64,000 nucleotides of DNA. It comes from Gammaproteobacteria bacterium (GTDB lineage: Bacteria; Pseudomonadota; Gammaproteobacteria; Eutrophobiales; Eutrophobiaceae). The stretch spans positions 18,304-82,303 of the forward strand of contig JAURNY010000010.1 in the NCBI GenBank assembly GCA_030829955.1. The letters run 5' to 3'. Position numbers and translations under genes: made by a program. Below the pieces are notes generated by a model. It worked only from the letters and a program-made list of their open reading frames with translations, did no database searches and was not told the origin of the DNA. Positions 35,100 to 46,507 of the stretch are shown piece by piece. Each line of letters opens with the position of its first letter. Positions within the stretch are counted from its first letter, which is position 1.

Positions 35100-36121
35100 T
35101 AAGCAGAAGATTCCATCTTTTCATCGTAATCGCCATTGCATGCAAGACTATTACATTTCTCACGGTGCAATAAGGCTTTTGTAGCAGCCTCGACATTTTC
35201 GGTCTTGCCAGCCCATGCATTTAAACATGGTTCCTGTAATGCACGACCATAGGAAAAGCTTAATGGCCAGGGTAAGTCTTTGTTAGTTGCATTCATAGCA
35301 TTTAAATGTGCTGTCGCTAATTCTGCGCTTTGACCACCTGACAGGAAGACAATACCGGGAACCTCGGCAGGAACATTATTCAATAAACATTTCACAGTCA
35401 TGTCGGCGACGGTTTGTACATCGGCCTGCACTGAACACTTTTTACCGGAAATCACCATATTGGTTTTTAAAATCGTATGTTCAATTGCAACATCCTGATC
35501 TTTGAGTTCAGAGTAAAGTGTTTTTAAAGTGAGTTCTGTTACTTCATAGCAGCGCTCGATCGTGTTGTTAGCATCCATTAATACTTCAGGTTCAACCATA
35601 GGTACGATACCCGCTTCCTGACAAAGTGCAGCATAACGTGCAAGTGCATTTGCATTAGCCTTGATACAAGCCATACTCGGGATGTTGTCACCAATTGTTA
35701 TGACGGCACGCCACTTGGCGAACTTTGCGCCCAGCGATTTATATTCTGCCAGACGATCACGAAGACCATCCAAACCTTCGGTAATCTTTTCACCCGGATG
35801 ACCTGCCATATCTTTAGCGCCTGTATCAACCTTAATTCCAGGCATCATGCCTGCGTCTATCATCGCCTTTGGAAAAGGTGTTCCATCAGCACTTGATTGG
35901 CGTATGGTTTCATCAAACAGGATCATGCCACTGATAAATTCATTGCCACCTGGCGCAGTAATTAACAAGTCTCGATATGTACGACGACTTTCTTCTGTTG
36001 ATTCAGTATTGATTGTGTCGAAACGTTTTTTGATAGTTGGCGTACTTTCATCAATTGCCAAAATACCTTTGCCTTTTGCCACCATGGCTTTGGCTGTCGC
36101 TTCTAGTTCTGCTGCGCTCAT
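35099..36121 (-). CDS. fba: Class I fructose-bisphosphate aldolase
   Basis: Schiff-base aldolase of glycolysis and the Calvin cycle, of the eukaryote-like class I type. The GKGILAIDESTPTIKKRF start, the WRAVITIGD segment with Lys, the MVEPEVLMDANNTIERC strand and the Schiff-base Lys219 in HTILKTNMVISG are present, as is FLSGGQSAELATAHLNAMN. The C-terminus lacks the terminal Tyr of animal enzymes. At 340 residues it is family length. It is the last enzyme gene of the minus-strand tkt-gap-pgk-pyk-fba cluster. Confidence 0.95.
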   Translation of the reverse strand: MSAAELEATAKAMVAKGKGILAIDESTPTIKKRFDTINTESTEESRRTYRDLLITAPGGNEFISGMILFDETIRQSSADGTPFPKAMIDAGMMPGIKVDTGAKDMAGHPGEKITEGLDGLRDRLAEYKSLGAKFAKWRAVITIGDNIPSMACIKANANALARYAALCQEAGIVPMVEPEVLMDANNTIERCYEVTELTLKTLYSELKDQDVAIEHTILKTNMVISGKKCSVQADVQTVADMTVKCLLNNVPAEVPGIVFLSGGQSAELATAHLNAMNATNKDLPWPLSFSYGRALQEPCLNAWAGKTENVEAATKALLHREKCNSLACNGDYDEKMESSA

Positions 36122-36154
36122 AGCTGTGCCCCTTATTTATTACTCAATAAAAAA

Positions 36155-37597
36155 TTAAAGTGTATGTTCCAAAGCCTCGCCGACTTTGATGATCTTCATA
36201 TTGTTTGTGCCGCCTCGCTTACCTCGCAAATCGCCTTTGGTAATAATGACGAAGTCCCCATTTTCAACGACACCAAATTTGACCATGATATCGATCATTT
36301 CCTTATTAGCTTCCAGAGGATCTGTGTGGGTAATATCAAACTTAACCGGATAGACGCCACGATATAATGCTACCCGTCGTCTTGTGGAAGTGTGTCTGGT
36401 AAACGCATAAATCGGAATGCCTGAACTGATTCGTGACATCCATAAGCAGGTTCCACCTGTTTCGGTTAGTGCACATATTGCTTTTGCACCAATATGATTG
36501 GCTGCATACATTACTGACATGGAAATAGCTTCACCAATAGATTCAAAGCGTTGATTAAGACGATGATCAGAAACGCGCACACTGCGTTGTTTTTCAGCTT
36601 CTTCACAAATGCGTGACATGGCTTCAACGGCCTTGTCCGGGTAATTACCAATACTGGTTTCTCCGGAGAGCATTACGGCATCAGTGCCATCAATAACAGC
36701 ATTGGCTACGTCAAATACTTCAGCGCGGGTTGGTATTTTATTCAGAATCATTGATTCCATCATTTGTGTCGCGGTAATGACAGCACGATCCATGTCTCTC
36801 GCCATCTTAATCAGACTTTTTTGCACCGGCGGTAAAGCGGCATCACCAATTTCCACGCCTAAATCCCCGCGCGCAATCATAATTACATCAGATGCTTCGA
36901 TAATTTCCTCAATATGATTTAAAGCTTCAGCACGTTCAATCTTGGCAATAATCTGTGCCTCACATTTACATATCTTCATCATCTTTCTAGCTAGATTAAT
37001 ATCATCCGCATCACTAGGAAATGAAACTGCAATGTAATCAACCTTGATCGATGCAGCATGTTTTAAATCAGCTTCATCCTTTTCAGTCAATGCGCTAGCA
37101 GATAAGCCGCCGCCCTGTAAATTGATACCTTTGTTATTACTGAGTTCTCCACCAGTAACGACTTCACAGTTAATGACATATTTACCAACTGATTTGACAT
37201 GCAGAACGATACGTCCGTCATCAATCATCAATAAATTATCGGGCTTAACATCTTTAGGCAGATCTTTGTAAGTGACGCCGACCTGATTAATATCACCGGC
37301 ATTGGCATCAAGTTGTGTATCAATTTTGAATGCAGCACCCTCCCGTAAAATAACTTTACCTTCCTTGAATCGTTCAATACGAATTTTTGGTCCTTGCAAG
37401 TCGGCAATAACAGAAACAGCATGTGATTTTTTCAGAGACAGTTTGCGTATCTCTTTCATGCGATGTTCATGTTCTGCATGGGTCTGGTGGGAATAATTTA
37501 GTCGAAAGACATCAACCCCTGCATCAAACAGTTTTTCCAGTACACCAGAATGATCAGTTGCCGGACCTAGTGTTGCAATAATTTTTGTTCTTCTCAT
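36155..37597 (-). CDS. pyk: Pyruvate kinase
   Basis: Converts phosphoenolpyruvate and ADP to pyruvate and ATP. The N-terminus RRTKIIATLGPATDHSGVLE, the catalytic Lys region IIAKIERAEALNHIEEII and the MIARGDLGVEIGDAALPPVQ segment are typical. The C-terminal allosteric domain includes ITKGDLRGKRGGTNNMKI. At 480 residues it is close to E. coli PykA in length. It lies between pgk and fba with a 33-base gap to fba. Confidence 0.96.
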   Translation of the reverse strand: MRRTKIIATLGPATDHSGVLEKLFDAGVDVFRLNYSHQTHAEHEHRMKEIRKLSLKKSHAVSVIADLQGPKIRIERFKEGKVILREGAAFKIDTQLDANAGDINQVGVTYKDLPKDVKPDNLLMIDDGRIVLHVKSVGKYVINCEVVTGGELSNNKGINLQGGGLSASALTEKDEADLKHAASIKVDYIAVSFPSDADDINLARKMMKICKCEAQIIAKIERAEALNHIEEIIEASDVIMIARGDLGVEIGDAALPPVQKSLIKMARDMDRAVITATQMMESMILNKIPTRAEVFDVANAVIDGTDAVMLSGETSIGNYPDKAVEAMSRICEEAEKQRSVRVSDHRLNQRFESIGEAISMSVMYAANHIGAKAICALTETGGTCLWMSRISSGIPIYAFTRHTSTRRRVALYRGVYPVKFDITHTDPLEANKEMIDIMVKFGVVENGDFVIITKGDLRGKRGGTNNMKIIKVGEALEHTL

Positions 37598-37643
37598 CTG
37601 TAGTTATTTATCGTTCACGCAAATAATTTTTAAAGATTAGTGT

Positions 37644-38855
37644 TTATAGTTCGCGGGCTTTTTCCATTGCTTCCCATGCGCGTGCAGCTTCTTCCAGCAA
37701 TTCAATCGCAGGTAATTTTTTGCCTTCAAGAAATTCAAGGAAAGCACCACCGCCGGTTGAGATGTAGGAAATATCATCAGCGATTTTAAATTTTGAGATA
37801 GCGGCTATGGTATCTCCGCCACCGGCAATCGAATAGGCATTACTTGCAGCGATGGATTTAGACAAACTTGCAGTACCCTGACTGAATTGATCGAATTCAA
37901 ATACGCCTAAAGGACCATTCCAAACGATGGTTGCAGCATCATTAATATACGTATTTAACAATTTACTGGTTTTCGGCCCGACATCCATAATCATGTCATC
38001 TGCTTCGACTTCACTTATTGGTTTTATCGTAGCTTTAGCATTTTCATTAAACTCTTTGCCTACGATGACATCGACAGGTAACGGAATATCACAACCTTTC
38101 TCCTTAGCTTTTTCTAATAAGCTACTGGCTACATTTACCAGATCAGGTTCATAAAGTGATTTGCCAATTTCGTAACCGGCAGATTTTAGAAAAGTATTAG
38201 CGATACCACCACCAACGATTAATTGATCAACTTTTTCACTTAGTGTTTCCAGAATAGTAAGTTTGGTTGATACCTTGGCACCACCAACAATCGCAACAAG
38301 CGGTTTTGCCGGGTCACGTAATGCCTTGGTTAAGGCTTTTAATTCGGTAATTAGTAATGGACCAGCCGCAGCGACCGCTGCATATTTTGCAACACCATGT
38401 GTTGAAGCTTGCGCACGATGCGCTGTAGCAAAAGCATCATTGATGTATACCTGACACATTTGTGCCATCTTGCGAGATAATTCCTCATCATCTTTGGTTT
38501 CACCGGCTTCAAAACGCGCGTTTTCACATAAAACAATATTGTGTTCGCCCATGTCGACTCCATTAACCCAATCCCTAATTAATGGCACTTCGCAATCAAG
38601 TAATTCACTTAAACGTTTAGCCACAGGCGCAAGCGAGAAGGCATCATCATATTCACCGGCTTTTGGCCGACCGAGATGCGAAATCAGGATAATCTTTGCT
38701 TCTGCAGCAAGTAATTGATTGATAGTTGGTAGTGTTGCTCTGATACGAGTGTCATCAGTGACCTCGCCATTTTTCAATGGAACATTGTAGTCTTCTCTGA
38801 CAAGCACAGTCTTGCCGGAAAGATCTAGATCAGCAATTTTTACTAGTATCGACAC
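37644..38855 (-). CDS. pgk: Phosphoglycerate kinase
   Basis: Transfers phosphate between 1,3-bisphosphoglycerate and ADP. Substrate-binding VLVREDYNVPLKNGEVTDD and ISHLGRPKAGEYDD segments are present in the N-terminal domain. The nucleotide domain has AIVGGAKVSTKLTIL, VWNGPLGVFEFDQF and AGGGDTIAAISKF. At 403 residues it is slightly longer than E. coli Pgk. The common RVDFN motif reads REDYN here, a known variant. The gene is 12 bases downstream of gap. Confidence 0.96.
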   Translation of the reverse strand: MSILVKIADLDLSGKTVLVREDYNVPLKNGEVTDDTRIRATLPTINQLLAAEAKIILISHLGRPKAGEYDDAFSLAPVAKRLSELLDCEVPLIRDWVNGVDMGEHNIVLCENARFEAGETKDDEELSRKMAQMCQVYINDAFATAHRAQASTHGVAKYAAVAAAGPLLITELKALTKALRDPAKPLVAIVGGAKVSTKLTILETLSEKVDQLIVGGGIANTFLKSAGYEIGKSLYEPDLVNVASSLLEKAKEKGCDIPLPVDVIVGKEFNENAKATIKPISEVEADDMIMDVGPKTSKLLNTYINDAATIVWNGPLGVFEFDQFSQGTASLSKSIAASNAYSIAGGGDTIAAISKFKIADDISYISTGGGAFLEFLEGKKLPAIELLEEAARAWEAMEKAREL

Positions 38856-38867
38856 GTTAGCTTTACC

Positions 38868-39881
38868 TTACTTTGCGTTCATTAATGCCAGTGTGCTGTC
38901 CAGCATACGATTTGAGAATCCCCATTCGTTGTCATACCAGGCCACGACTTTAACTAAAGTACCATCAATAACCTTGGTTAAAGATGCATCATAGGTAGAT
39001 GATGCCGGGTCATGGTTAAAATCGATAGATACCAATGGCGCATCGTTATAAGCCAATACACCTTTAAGCTCACCATCCGCAGACTGCTTTAACAGGGTAT
39101 TGATTTCTTTAACACTTGTTTCACGTGCCGCGGTAAAACTTAGGTCAACCATCGATACGTTAATGGTAGGAACACGAACTGCATAACCGTCAAGTTTGCC
39201 ATTCAACTCTGGCAAAACGAGTCCAACCGCTGCAGCTGCACCCGTTTTGGTAGGGATCATTGACATGGTTGCAGAACGTGCGCGTCTTAAGTCTGTGTGA
39301 TAAACATCAGTTAATACCTGATCATTGGTATAGGCGTGAACAGTTGTCATGACGCCGCCAATAACACCGATATTTTCGTGTAGAACTTTCACAACAGGTG
39401 CCAGACAGTTAGTCGTGCATGATGCATTGGAAATAACTGTGTCAGCTGCTTTTAATACACTATGGTTTACACCATAAACAATCGTTGCATCAACATCGTT
39501 ACCGCCAGGTGCTGAAATAATCACTTTCTTTGCACCACCTTCAAGGTGTGCAGATGCCTTTGCCTTACTAGTGAAAAAGCCGGTAGATTCGTGAACAACA
39601 TCAACGCCTAGTTCTTTCCATGGCAACTTTGCCGGGTCGCGTTCGGATAACACTCTGACTTTATCGCCGTTGACGATCATGTGATCACCTTCAACAGAAA
39701 CAGTGCCCGGAAATTTTCCATGCGCTGTATCGTATTGTGTCAAGTGTGCATTGGTATTAGCGTCACCCAGGTCGTTAATAGCAACGATTTCGATTTCATT
39801 GGTACGGTTGGATTCATACAAGGCACGTAAAATATTACGTCCGATTCTTCCATAACCATTGATCCCGACTTTAATTGTCAT
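38868..39881 (-). CDS. gap: Type I glyceraldehyde-3-phosphate dehydrogenase
   Basis: NAD(P)-dependent dehydrogenase. The Rossmann motif is [17 protein letters not shown], the catalytic Cys155 is in [12 protein letters not shown], and the general-base His is in TVHAYTNDQ. The residue after the second beta strand is INDLGD, where Asp favours NAD over NADP by analogy with characterised enzymes. The 337-residue length is normal. It follows tkt by 24 bases with an AGAG ribosome site. Confidence 0.96.
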   Translation of the reverse strand: MTIKVGINGYGRIGRNILRALYESNRTNEIEIVAINDLGDANTNAHLTQYDTAHGKFPGTVSVEGDHMIVNGDKVRVLSERDPAKLPWKELGVDVVHESTGFFTSKAKASAHLEGGAKKVIISAPGGNDVDATIVYGVNHSVLKAADTVISNASCTTNCLAPVVKVLHENIGVIGGVMTTVHAYTNDQVLTDVYHTDLRRARSATMSMIPTKTGAAAAVGLVLPELNGKLDGYAVRVPTINVSMVDLSFTAARETSVKEINTLLKQSADGELKGVLAYNDAPLVSIDFNHDPASSTYDASLTKVIDGTLVKVVAWYDNEWGFSNRMLDSTLALMNAK

Positions 39882-39905
39882 TGTTCTCTCCGTTTTATTT
39901 CTTTT

Positions 39906-41903
39906 TTAATCAATAAGTTCGTTTGTTAATTCAAATAATTTTTCTTCGGTCAAACCGAAATGTTCAAACACATCTTTTGCCGGCGCTGATTCACCAAAGC
40001 TATCAATGCCGAGTTCACGTCCATCAATACCGGTGTATTTTTTCCAGTAATCAGTAACACCTGCCTCAACAGCAATACGTTTTTTACATGCTGTAGGTAA
40101 TACCGATTCTTTATAAGCTGCATCCTGCGCATCATAAGTATCTGTTGAAGGCATGGAAACGATACGTATCGATTTACCTGTGTCATTCAAACGTTTTGCC
40201 ACATTCATGGCCATGCTGACTTCTGAGCCGGTAGCAATAATGATGACGTCCGGTGTATCAGTACCATCAAGTAATACATAACCGCCTTTACTGATGTTGG
40301 TGATTTGCTCAGATGTTCTTTCTATATGCGGCAAACCCTGTCTGGAAAAAAGCAGACTGCTTGGTCCGCTTTCTTTTTCAATTGCCACCTTCCAGGAGAC
40401 CGCGGATTCTACCGCATCACAAGGTCGCCACAAAGACATGTTAGGAATTAAACGCAGAGTTGATGCTTGCTCAACTGCCTGATGAGTAGGTCCATCTTCG
40501 CCAAGACCGATAGAATCATGAGTAAAGACAAAGATATTGCGTTGCTTCATCAATGCAGACATGCGTAATGCGTTGCGCGCGTATTCCGAGAAGATCAGGA
40601 AAGTAGCTGAATATGGAATAAAGCCACCATGCAAAGCAATACCATTATTGATGGCAGCCATTGCAAATTCACGTACACCATAGGAAATATAATTACCGGC
40701 ATAGTCAACCTTACTGATGATTTTTGAACCAGACCAGTTTGTCAGGTTTGAGCCTGTTAAATCAGCAGAGCCACCGATCATCTCAGGTAAATGGGCAGCA
40801 AAAGCTTCAATTGCATTTTGTGATGCTTTACGCGAGGCAATGGATTCTGCTTTGGAATCAGTTTGCTGGATATAGGCCTGGGCCACTTCCTGCCAGTTAC
40901 TGATCAGATCGCCAGCGATGCGGCGTTCATATTCTGTCGCTTTTTCAGGATAGGATTTTTTATATTCAGCAAACAATGATTGCCATTCATTTTCTGCTTT
41001 AGCCCCTTTGTCTCTGGCATCCCATGCCTTGTAGTAGTCAGCAGGAATTTCAAAAGCATCATATATCCAACCAATATTTTCTCGGGTTAGTTTGATTTCA
41101 TCATCACCTAATGGCGCGCCATGACTCGATTCCTTGCCGGCTTTATTGGGAGAGCCCCAGCCAATGATTGTTTTGCAAATGATAATACTGGGTTTATCGG
41201 TTGAAGCTTGTGCAGTTTCAATGGCGGATTTAATTTTGTCTGGATCGTGGCCATCAATATCTTCAATAACATGCCAGCCATACGCTTGAAAACGCTTGGC
41301 AACATCTTCTGTAAACCAGCCTTCTACATCACCATCGATGGAAATTTTATTGCTATCATAGAGCACGATTAGTTTGCCTAGACCTAATGTTCCAGCAAGT
41401 GAACATGCTTCATGAGAAATACCTTCCATCAAACAACCATCACCAACGGTGACGTAGGTATGATGATCAACGATATTGAAATTTGGCTCATTGTATTGAG
41501 CTGCCAAAACTGCTTCGGCAATCGCCATGCCCACAGCATTAGCCAAACCTTGTCCAAGTGGGCCAGTCGTTGTTTCTACACCTGGCGTATAACCATACTC
41601 AGGGTGGCCGGGGGTTTTTGAATGTAGTTGTCTGAAATTTTTCAGTTCTTCTATGGTCAGATCATAACCTGTCAGATGAAGAAGTGAGTAAACCAGCATG
41701 GAGCCGTGACCATTAGACATAATAAAACGGTCGCGATTGTCCCATTTCGGATTGGCTGGATTATGTTTAAGAAAGCTATTCCATAAGACTTCGGCGATTT
41801 CAGCCATGCCCATCGGGGCACCTGGATGACCGGAATTAGCGCGTTGTACGGCGTCCATACTTAGCGCGCGAATAGCATTGGCAAGTTCATGCCTAGATAA
41901 CAT
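39906..41903 (-). CDS. tkt: Transketolase
   Basis: Thiamine-diphosphate enzyme of the pentose phosphate and Calvin pathways. Motifs include [20 protein letters not shown] near the N-terminus, the [13 protein letters not shown] thiamine-pyrophosphate site, and [16 protein letters not shown] in the Pyr domain. The 665-residue length is standard. It is the first gene of the minus-strand tkt-gap-pgk-pyk-fba cluster, an order seen in autotrophic and methylotrophic proteobacteria. The 200-base leader carries hairpins described separately. Confidence 0.96.
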   Translation of the reverse strand: MLSRHELANAIRALSMDAVQRANSGHPGAPMGMAEIAEVLWNSFLKHNPANPKWDNRDRFIMSNGHGSMLVYSLLHLTGYDLTIEELKNFRQLHSKTPGHPEYGYTPGVETTTGPLGQGLANAVGMAIAEAVLAAQYNEPNFNIVDHHTYVTVGDGCLMEGISHEACSLAGTLGLGKLIVLYDSNKISIDGDVEGWFTEDVAKRFQAYGWHVIEDIDGHDPDKIKSAIETAQASTDKPSIIICKTIIGWGSPNKAGKESSHGAPLGDDEIKLTRENIGWIYDAFEIPADYYKAWDARDKGAKAENEWQSLFAEYKKSYPEKATEYERRIAGDLISNWQEVAQAYIQQTDSKAESIASRKASQNAIEAFAAHLPEMIGGSADLTGSNLTNWSGSKIISKVDYAGNYISYGVREFAMAAINNGIALHGGFIPYSATFLIFSEYARNALRMSALMKQRNIFVFTHDSIGLGEDGPTHQAVEQASTLRLIPNMSLWRPCDAVESAVSWKVAIEKESGPSSLLFSRQGLPHIERTSEQITNISKGGYVLLDGTDTPDVIIIATGSEVSMAMNVAKRLNDTGKSIRIVSMPSTDTYDAQDAAYKESVLPTACKKRIAVEAGVTDYWKKYTGIDGRELGIDSFGESAPAKDVFEHFGLTEEKLFELTNELID

Positions 41904-42072
41904 ATATGATTCCCCTGCAGATTATTTCTGATTTTCGTTACGGAATTAGGTTTTTACGGCAGCGGATACCACGTCTCATGGCGAGAAACTTATGTTCTTA
42001 GAAAATTAATGTTTCAGGAACAGATAACCGAGCAGATTACCACCGAAATAAAGCGCGGTATTGTCGCTTACC

Positions 42073-42114
42073 TGCCCGTTTCGGGCAAGTCACAACAGCT
42101 TATTTATGGCTGTT
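42073..42114 (-). terminator. Two tandem hairpins between redoxin and tkt genes
   Basis: Read on the minus strand, the end of the redoxin gene forms a hairpin with arms AACAGC and GCTGTT (42094-42114) that includes the stop codon. It is followed by a tight hairpin TGCCCG-AAA-CGGGCA (42073-42087). No T-run follows either stem, so Rho-independent termination is doubtful. They could instead be part of the tkt leader, since tkt reads in the same direction 170 bases on. Confidence 0.35.
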
Positions 42115-42661
42115 TCCACTTAATTGAGCAGCCGATACTTGCGATTTGTTGTCTTGGGCCCGCACCTGTCTCGGCAACGAGACGCATAGCATCTACAAGA
42201 TCTCTTTTAGTTTCATCGTTCGCCGGCACTTTACCACTAGAATCAAGACGTCCACGATACTGTAATTCCAATTTATTGTTGTAACCAAAAAAGTCTGGGG
42301 TGCATACAGCACCATATGCTTTTGCAATTTCCTGACTTTCATCAACAAGATAGGGAAATGGATAGGCAAAGGCTTCGGCAACACGTTTCATATTATCAAC
42401 TGAATCTTCCAGATAGGCTGTCGAATCATTCGACATGATGGAAACACATTTAATACCAAGTGTTTCCAGTGTCTTTGCATCGCTAACCAATCTTATTTGG
42501 ATCGCTTTAACATATGGGCAATGATTACAGATAAACATGATTAAGGTGCCGTTTTCACCAATAAAGTCACTCAGTTTCCAGTTTTTGCCATTGTAATCAG
42601 GGAGTTCAAAATCTTTAGCTGCCTGACCGAAGTCACATATTGGTGTCTCTGTTAGTACCAT
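42104..42661 (-). CDS. Thioredoxin-family peroxiredoxin-like protein
   Basis: A 185-residue redoxin of the AhpC/TSA-thioredoxin fold. The CxxC pair is Cys45-Asn-His-Cys48 in MFICNHCPYVKA, the pattern of a distinct subgroup of cytoplasmic redoxins. The cis-Pro region is AVCTPDFFGY. There is no signal peptide, so it acts in the cytoplasm. The substrate is unknown. It is divergent from metK and lies upstream of tkt on the same strand. Confidence 0.88.
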   Translation of the reverse strand: MVLTETPICDFGQAAKDFELPDYNGKNWKLSDFIGENGTLIMFICNHCPYVKAIQIRLVSDAKTLETLGIKCVSIMSNDSTAYLEDSVDNMKRVAEAFAYPFPYLVDESQEIAKAYGAVCTPDFFGYNNKLELQYRGRLDSSGKVPANDETKRDLVDAMRLVAETGAGPRQQIASIGCSIKWKQP

Positions 42662-42793
42662 ATTTCATTCTCAAGTGATGGTTTTGTCATTTATTTTACC
42701 TTTTTGAATATTTTTCGTCGAAAATCGTGCGCTAATAGCGATTAAACGTTAGAATCCTGCGCCGTTTATAACCCTAATCTAAAAAAAGCCAAT

Positions 42794-43957
<1,164 letters not shown>

Positions 43958-43976
43958 ACCGATAATAAATCTGGGC

Positions 43977-43990
43977 AATTAGTACTAATT
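43977..43990. repeat. Perfect palindrome next to the ahcY promoter
   Basis: AATTAGTACTAATT is a perfect 14-base palindrome that ends one base before the -35 box of the ahcY promoter and starts 20 bases after the metK stop. It could be a transcription-factor operator for ahcY. Followed by only a short T stretch, it is unlikely to be a good terminator of metK. Confidence 0.4.
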
Positions 43991-43991
43991 T

Positions 43992-44020
43992 TTGAAAAGC
44001 GAATGCGTGAGTACTATACT
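43992..44020 (+). promoter_or_regulatory. Sigma-70 promoter of ahcY
   Basis: TTGAAA (43992-43997) and TATACT (44015-44020) are separated by exactly 17 bases, so both hexamers are near consensus. Transcription would begin at about 44027, some 17 bases before the SAH riboswitch, which is where a riboswitch-controlled leader should start. This supports ahcY having its own promoter independent of metK. Confidence 0.75.
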
Positions 44021-44039
44021 CTCGCTCTTGTTTAAACGG

Positions 44040-44110
44040 TTTTGAGGAGCGTTGCGACGGGACAACCCCGCTAGGCTCAAAATTGTGGTCATTTTAAAAC
44101 GGCGCTCGCT
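44040..44110 (+). promoter_or_regulatory. SAH riboswitch
   Basis: S-adenosylhomocysteine-sensing riboswitch in the ahcY leader. The sequence contains the conserved core in order: GAGGAGCGTTGCGAC (44044-44058), then GCTAGGCTC (44070-44078), then AACGGCGCTC (44098-44107). GAGC near the start pairs with GCTC elements, and AGCG can pair with CGCT, as in the known pseudoknotted structure. It ends about 25 bases before the ahcY start, next to the ribosome site, so control of translation or early termination is possible. SAH binding is expected to switch ahcY on. Confidence 0.93.
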
Positions 44111-44134
44111 TAACTTGTTTGCTAAAGGAGAAAC

Positions 44135-45553
44135 ATGATGAGCGTAGCAGCTTCCTCTGTTGATAACGATTATTACGTAGCCGATATTTCTCTCGCTGAG
44201 TGGGGACATAAAGAGATTCGTATTGCTGAATCTGAAATGCCTGGTCTGATGGCGATTCGTGAAGAACTTGGTTCTGACCAGCCTTTGAAAGGCGCGCGTA
44301 TTGCAGGTTCTCTGCATATGACAATTCAAACCGCAGTGTTAATTGAAACATTAAGTGCCCTCGGTGCAGAAGTGCGTTGGGTGTCTTGTAATATTTATTC
44401 CACTCAAGACCATGCCGCAGCAGCGATTGCTGACCAAGGTATTCCTGTATTTGCTTACAAAGGCGAATCATTAGAAGAGTATTGGGATTTTACTCATCGC
44501 ATCATGACTTGGTCTGATGGCGGTTCACCAAACATGATTCTGGACGATGGTGGTGATGCCACCATGCTATTAATTCTGGGTAGCAAGGCAGAAAAAGATA
44601 TTTCAGTTTTGGATAAGCCCGGTTCGGAAGAAGAAAAATGTTTGTTTGCTGCGATCAAAAATAAGCTCGCAGAAGATAAAGATTTTTATTCACGCACACT
44701 CGCAAAAATTCAGGGTGTTACAGAAGAAACTACTACAGGTGTACAACGTTTGTATCAAATGAAGAAACGCGGTGAATTGCCTTTCCCTGCAATCAATGTG
44801 AATGATTCAGTCACCAAATCTAAATTCGATAATTTATATGGTTGTCGTGAATCTTTGGTTGATGGTATCAAACGTGCAACTGACGTAATGGTTGCTGGAA
44901 AGGTTGCACTAGTTTTAGGTTATGGTGATGTCGGTAAAGGGAGTGCGCAATCACTAAAAGGGTTGGGTGCTACTGTCTGGATTACTGAAATAGATCCTAT
45001 CTGTGCCTTACAGGCAGCGATGGAAGGTTTTCGTGTAGTTACTCTGGAAGATGTTGTCGATAAGGTTGATATCTTTGTTACCTCTACAGGTAACAAAGAC
45101 ATTATTCGTCATGATCATTTGGTGAAAATGAAAGATCAGGCAATCGTTTGTAACATCGGTCACTTTGATAATGAGATCGATGTTGCCAGTCTTGAAAAAT
45201 ATGAGTGGGATGAGATTAAGCCTCAGGTTGATCATGTTATTTTTCCTGATGGCAAGCGAATTATCCTGCTAGCAAAAGGTCGCCTGGTCAATCTGGGTTG
45301 TGCGACAGGTCACCCCAGTTTTGTAATGTCTAACTCATTTACCAATCAGGTATTGGCGCAGATTGAGCTTTATAGCCGCGGCGAAAACTATGAGCAGGAT
45401 GTTTATGTTTTACCTAAGCATCTGGATGAAAAAGTAGCCCGACTGCATTTGCAACGAATCGGAGCGAATCTGACTGTATTGACCAAGGAGCAAGCTGACT
45501 ATATTAATGTGGACGTTGATGGTCCTTACAAACCAAAGCATTACCGCTATTAG
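44135..45553 (+). CDS. ahcY: Adenosylhomocysteinase AhcY
   Basis: NAD-dependent hydrolase that splits S-adenosylhomocysteine into homocysteine and adenosine. Motifs include [20 protein letters not shown] (substrate site), the NAD fold [18 protein letters not shown] and [20 protein letters not shown]. The 472-residue form has the insert usual in proteobacteria, and the C-terminus PYKPKHYRY is characteristic. ATGs at 44135 and 44138 follow an AAAGGAG ribosome site (44124-44130); the second is better spaced. An SAH riboswitch precedes it. Confidence 0.97.
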   Translation: MMSVAASSVDNDYYVADISLAEWGHKEIRIAESEMPGLMAIREELGSDQPLKGARIAGSLHMTIQTAVLIETLSALGAEVRWVSCNIYSTQDHAAAAIADQGIPVFAYKGESLEEYWDFTHRIMTWSDGGSPNMILDDGGDATMLLILGSKAEKDISVLDKPGSEEEKCLFAAIKNKLAEDKDFYSRTLAKIQGVTEETTTGVQRLYQMKKRGELPFPAINVNDSVTKSKFDNLYGCRESLVDGIKRATDVMVAGKVALVLGYGDVGKGSAQSLKGLGATVWITEIDPICALQAAMEGFRVVTLEDVVDKVDIFVTSTGNKDIIRHDHLVKMKDQAIVCNIGHFDNEIDVASLEKYEWDEIKPQVDHVIFPDGKRIILLAKGRLVNLGCATGHPSFVMSNSFTNQVLAQIELYSRGENYEQDVYVLPKHLDEKVARLHLQRIGANLTVLTKEQADYINVDVDGPYKPKHYRY

Positions 45554-45564
45554 AAGGTATAGTA

Positions 45565-46428
45565 ATGGAAACTCAAGATAAGTTTGCTCGTACATTCAGT
45601 TTCGAGTTCTTCCCGCCGCGCACACCCGAGGCGGCAGGGAAGTTAAAGACGACACAGGAAACTCTTGCTGCACTTAATCCGGATTTTTTCTCGGTTACAT
45701 TTGGCGCGGGTGGCAGCACGAGAGAAAGAACCTTTGAAACTGTTATTGATATTCGTGAAAAAACAGGTATCGATGCAGCTCCACATCTATCTTGTATGGG
45801 TGCTTTGAATGATGAAATTAAGAACATCCTTGCCACCTATAAGGATAGTGGGATAAATCGTGTTGTGGCTTTGCGTGGTGATCTACCATCTGGCTCGGTC
45901 GGATATGGTCAGCTGCGTTACGCAAATGAGTTGGTAGAATTCATTCGTCAGGAAACAGGTGATCATTTTCATATTGAAGTTGCTGCTTATCCGGAATTTC
46001 ATCCGCAAGCTCCTAATCCTCAATCTGATATGAAACATTTCAAGATGAAAGTCGATGCCGGAGCAAATAGTGCGATTACGCAGTATTTTTATAATCCCTT
46101 TGCCTATTATCGTTTTGTTGATAATTGTGAAAAGATGGGTATCGATATTCCGATTGTTGCGGGTGTAATGCCCATAATAAATTGCACTCAACTGAGACGA
46201 TTTTCTGATGCCTGTGGTGCCGAGATTCCTCGTTGGATTCTGCTCCGACTTCAGGAGTTTGGTGATGATCGCGTTTCAATACGTAAATTTGGTATTGATG
46301 TCACAACGGAGCTCTGTGAGGAGCTACTGAAAAACGGCGTTCCCGGTCTTCATTTTTATACTATGAACCAATCTGAAGCCAGTGTGGAAATTTGGAAAAA
46401 TCTCGGTATACATAAAAGAGAAAGATAG
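45565..46428 (+). CDS. metF: Methylenetetrahydrofolate reductase MetF
   Basis: FAD enzyme that makes 5-methyltetrahydrofolate for methionine synthesis. The N-terminal FSFEFFPPRTPEAAGKL contains the conserved catalytic Glu, and other motifs are DFFSVTFGAGGSTRERTFET, VVALRGDLPSG and SAITQYFYNP. The 287-residue length is usual. It starts 11 bases after ahcY and probably shares the riboswitch-controlled transcript, linking SAH clearance to remethylation of homocysteine. Confidence 0.96.
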   Translation: METQDKFARTFSFEFFPPRTPEAAGKLKTTQETLAALNPDFFSVTFGAGGSTRERTFETVIDIREKTGIDAAPHLSCMGALNDEIKNILATYKDSGINRVVALRGDLPSGSVGYGQLRYANELVEFIRQETGDHFHIEVAAYPEFHPQAPNPQSDMKHFKMKVDAGANSAITQYFYNPFAYYRFVDNCEKMGIDIPIVAGVMPIINCTQLRRFSDACGAEIPRWILLRLQEFGDDRVSIRKFGIDVTTELCEELLKNGVPGLHFYTMNQSEASVEIWKNLGIHKRER

Positions 46429-46439
46429 TCATTTCAATT

Positions 46440-46467
46440 GCAGTGCGACCAAAGAGTGTTGCACTGC
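46440..46467 (+). terminator. Hairpin after metF
   Basis: GCAGTGC (46440-46446) and GCACTGC (46461-46467) form a 7-base perfect stem 12 bases after the metF stop. The following sequence is AT-rich (TATATTAAAC) but has no T-run, so it may stop transcription weakly or protect the 3' end. It separates the methyl-cycle operon from the ABC/pseudopilin cluster. Confidence 0.45.
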
Positions 46468-46507
46468 TATATTAAACGAGGATTAATAATCTCTGAAATT
46501 TATACTC

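Noticed and set aside
42009..42284. A plus-strand frame of 91 residues opposite the redoxin gene and tkt leader
   Set aside because: Most of it is antisense to a redoxin with a clear CxxC motif; no ribosome site or family.
42662..42793. Possible SAM riboswitch or MetJ operator upstream of metK
   Set aside because: No SAM aptamer core and no AGACGTCT-type repeats were seen; only a short TTTTCG-T-CGAAAA symmetry, which is too small to call.
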